This document shows positions 62,722-64,000 of a stretch of 64,000 nucleotides of DNA, piece after piece. Source of the stretch: an uncultured Alphaproteobacteria bacterium (GTDB lineage: Bacteria; Pseudomonadota; Alphaproteobacteria; RF32; CAG-239); NCBI GenBank assembly GCA_904501925.1, contig CAJGCO010000001.1:62001-126000 (forward strand), written 5' to 3'. The notes beneath the pieces are model-generated. The model made no database searches. It worked only from the letters and a program-made list of their open reading frames with translations, and was not told the origin of the DNA. The stretch's first letter is position 1; the number at the start of each line of letters is the position of its first letter. A program made the position numbers and the translations under genes.

Positions 62722-63741
62722 ATGTCTAAAAACATTGAAGAAACAAAGGAAAAAACCACCAATTCTAAAAAACTTGTGTGGTTTTTTGTTGTTTTAGGCG
62801 CTATTACTTTAAATATCATTGCTGTTTTTTTAGCCATTTTTATAACCGAATCCAGATTAGATACTAAAATTGGCAACATATCTGTTTTAGAAAAAAATGT
62901 TGCAAATATTGAACGAGAAGTAACAAAAACACCTCAGCTTATTAGTGATGCAAATATAAAAATTGCAGAAAACAATGGAAACATCGCTCTATTGAAAGAG
63001 AAATTGAACTTATTAACGCAAGAAGTTGGAAACAACCAATTAGAGACTTTATCATTAAGACTTAACTCATATGCTAATAGACTTGAAGTATTAGAAGAAA
63101 CAAAAAATCAAGAAGCCCTTATTTTAAGTATTGCTCTTTTAATTAAAGAAAATGCATTATATGGTCGTAAATTTGATACAGAAATTCTAGCACTTAAAGA
63201 AATGGCAAAAACTCAGCAAGATATTGATAAAGATATTAGTATTATTGAAACATATAAGGATAATATTGTGCCTACTGATAATGTTCTAATTAAGCAATAT
63301 TTTGAGATTATGAAAGATTTTGATTTTGAAAAAAAAGAAACATTAAATACAGAAACAACAGATCAAGGAATGGTTAAAAAGAGTATTAACAAGATAAAAG
63401 AAACTGTGGCTAATATTAATTTTGATAAAGTTGTTATTGTAAAAAAAGACAATAAAACTGTTGAACAAAAACAACTATTAAACACGCTTAACTCTTTAGT
63501 TGAACAAAATTTATTTAGCAAAGCTGTTGATTTTATAAATAAAAATATTCAATTTGCTAATGCTGAAAATGCTCTTTTTAATGAATGGGTTGGAAATGTA
63601 GAAAAAAGAGTGGCTTTTGATGATGCTATTTCAAATATTGTTACGCTAGAATTAAAGGCTATTAGAGATAGTTTGAATGAAAAAGATATTACCCAAACAG
63701 AAAATGTTAGTATAGTTAATGAGGATATTGTGAATGATTAA
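62722..63741 (+). CDS. Mitofilin-like inner-membrane coiled-coil protein
   Basis: 339 residues: a short cytoplasmic head, one membrane helix (about 18-41), then a coiled coil (about 50-130) and a helical C-terminal domain. This plan, and the hemY-like gene overlapping its end by eight bases, fit the alphaproteobacterial mitofilin homologs that lie in the heme region. No hemC or hemD lies upstream; instead tsaD diverges. The call is mainly by architecture and context. Confidence 0.6.
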   Translation: MSKNIEETKEKTTNSKKLVWFFVVLGAITLNIIAVFLAIFITESRLDTKIGNISVLEKNVANIEREVTKTPQLISDANIKIAENNGNIALLKEKLNLLTQEVGNNQLETLSLRLNSYANRLEVLEETKNQEALILSIALLIKENALYGRKFDTEILALKEMAKTQQDIDKDISIIETYKDNIVPTDNVLIKQYFEIMKDFDFEKKETLNTETTDQGMVKKSINKIKETVANINFDKVVIVKKDNKTVEQKQLLNTLNSLVEQNLFSKAVDFINKNIQFANAENALFNEWVGNVEKRVAFDDAISNIVTLELKAIRDSLNEKDITQTENVSIVNEDIVND

Positions 63742-64000
63742 AAATATTTTCAAGCAAGCTGTTTTTTTATTTTTAATTGCTTTTATTATATCATTATATA
63801 ATCAACAAAAAATTTTTAATATCTCATTATTTGGTGATAGTTATGTATTAGGTGTTTTTGACTTTTTTATTTGCCTATTCTTGTTTTATACTGTTATCGA
63901 ATTTTGTATATTAGGCTTTAAATTAGTGATTAAATTAATAAAAAATGATGTTCTAATATCAAACAATGCATTTTTAAGTGAAAAGGAATCTATTGAAGTT
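63734..64000 (+). CDS. hemY: HemY-like membrane protein, N-terminal part (runs off window)
   Basis: 89 codons from ATG 63734, open to the window end. Two membrane helices (about 8-20 and 42-65) are separated by a short beta-like segment (KIFNISLFGDSYVLG), the plan at the N-terminus of alphaproteobacterial HemY-type TPR proteins. It overlaps the upstream gene by eight bases. The TPR part is outside the window, so the name is provisional. Confidence 0.5.
   Translation, partial: MIKNIFKQAVFLFLIAFIISLYNQQKIFNISLFGDSYVLGVFDFFICLFLFYTVIEFCILGFKLVIKLIKNDVLISNNAFLSEKESIEV

Overview
The window reads as an AT-rich alphaproteobacterial chromosome, probably from an uncultured, host- or gut-associated lineage. 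The gene sets fit that class: F0 genes with two b-type subunits (b' and b), addB-addA-trxA, rph-rdgB, xerD-DUF721-dsbA, and a mitofilin-like gene beside a hemY-like gene. No phage, insertion sequence, CRISPR array, rRNA or tRNA was seen. Taxonomy is inferred from gene content and composition, not from a search.

Positions 1-28310 (all minus strand) form one type IV secretion (T4SS) locus in vir order. In transcription order it holds four VirB2-like pilins, VirB3, the VirB4 ATPase, five secreted coiled-coil proteins in the VirB5 slot (one of about 1,800 residues), a VirB8, a small VirB7-like lipoprotein, a second VirB8, a VirB9 with a C-terminal SPOR domain, and two very large repeat proteins in the VirB10 slot. 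The second repeat protein starts at a TTG one base after the stop of the first and runs off the window. Three of the pilins are separate units with their own promoter-like sequence. Each unit also carries upstream a 16-bp motif, GTAACAAAA-N2-TTAA-C/T, that resembles a CtrA site. Two pilin units end in a hairpin terminator. A TTGACA promoter lies in front of the VirB5 group.

Positions 28656-38861 (plus strand) diverge from it. After an A-rich envelope protein with an OmpA-like end comes a type IVb (R64-type) pilus operon in the order pilL-N-O-P-Q-R-S. A T4SS and a type IVb pilus therefore sit back to back, as on IncI plasmids, but here next to housekeeping genes.

Positions 44415-38862 (minus) are a tight run: a 46-residue membrane protein, xerC/D, a DUF721 gene, dsbA, the F0 genes atpI-B-E-F'-F, and a PilT/DotB-like ATPase. 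The terminator of the run lies inside the end of pilS. The c subunit lacks the usual glycine-rich first helix. Positions 44523-53050 (plus) are aroK-rph-rdgB-addB-addA-trxA, closed by a strong bidirectional terminator.

Positions 62630-53145 (minus) hold tsaD, nth, two paralogous membrane proteins of glycosyltransferase type, uvrC, pgsA, an OmpR-type regulator and its kinase. Positions 62722-64000 (plus) hold a mitofilin-like gene and the start of a hemY-like gene.

The part most likely to be undescribed is the T4SS: giant periodic repeat proteins at the VirB10 position, an expanded VirB5-like set, a VirB9-SPOR fusion and modular pilin cassettes, all paired with a type IVb pilus.
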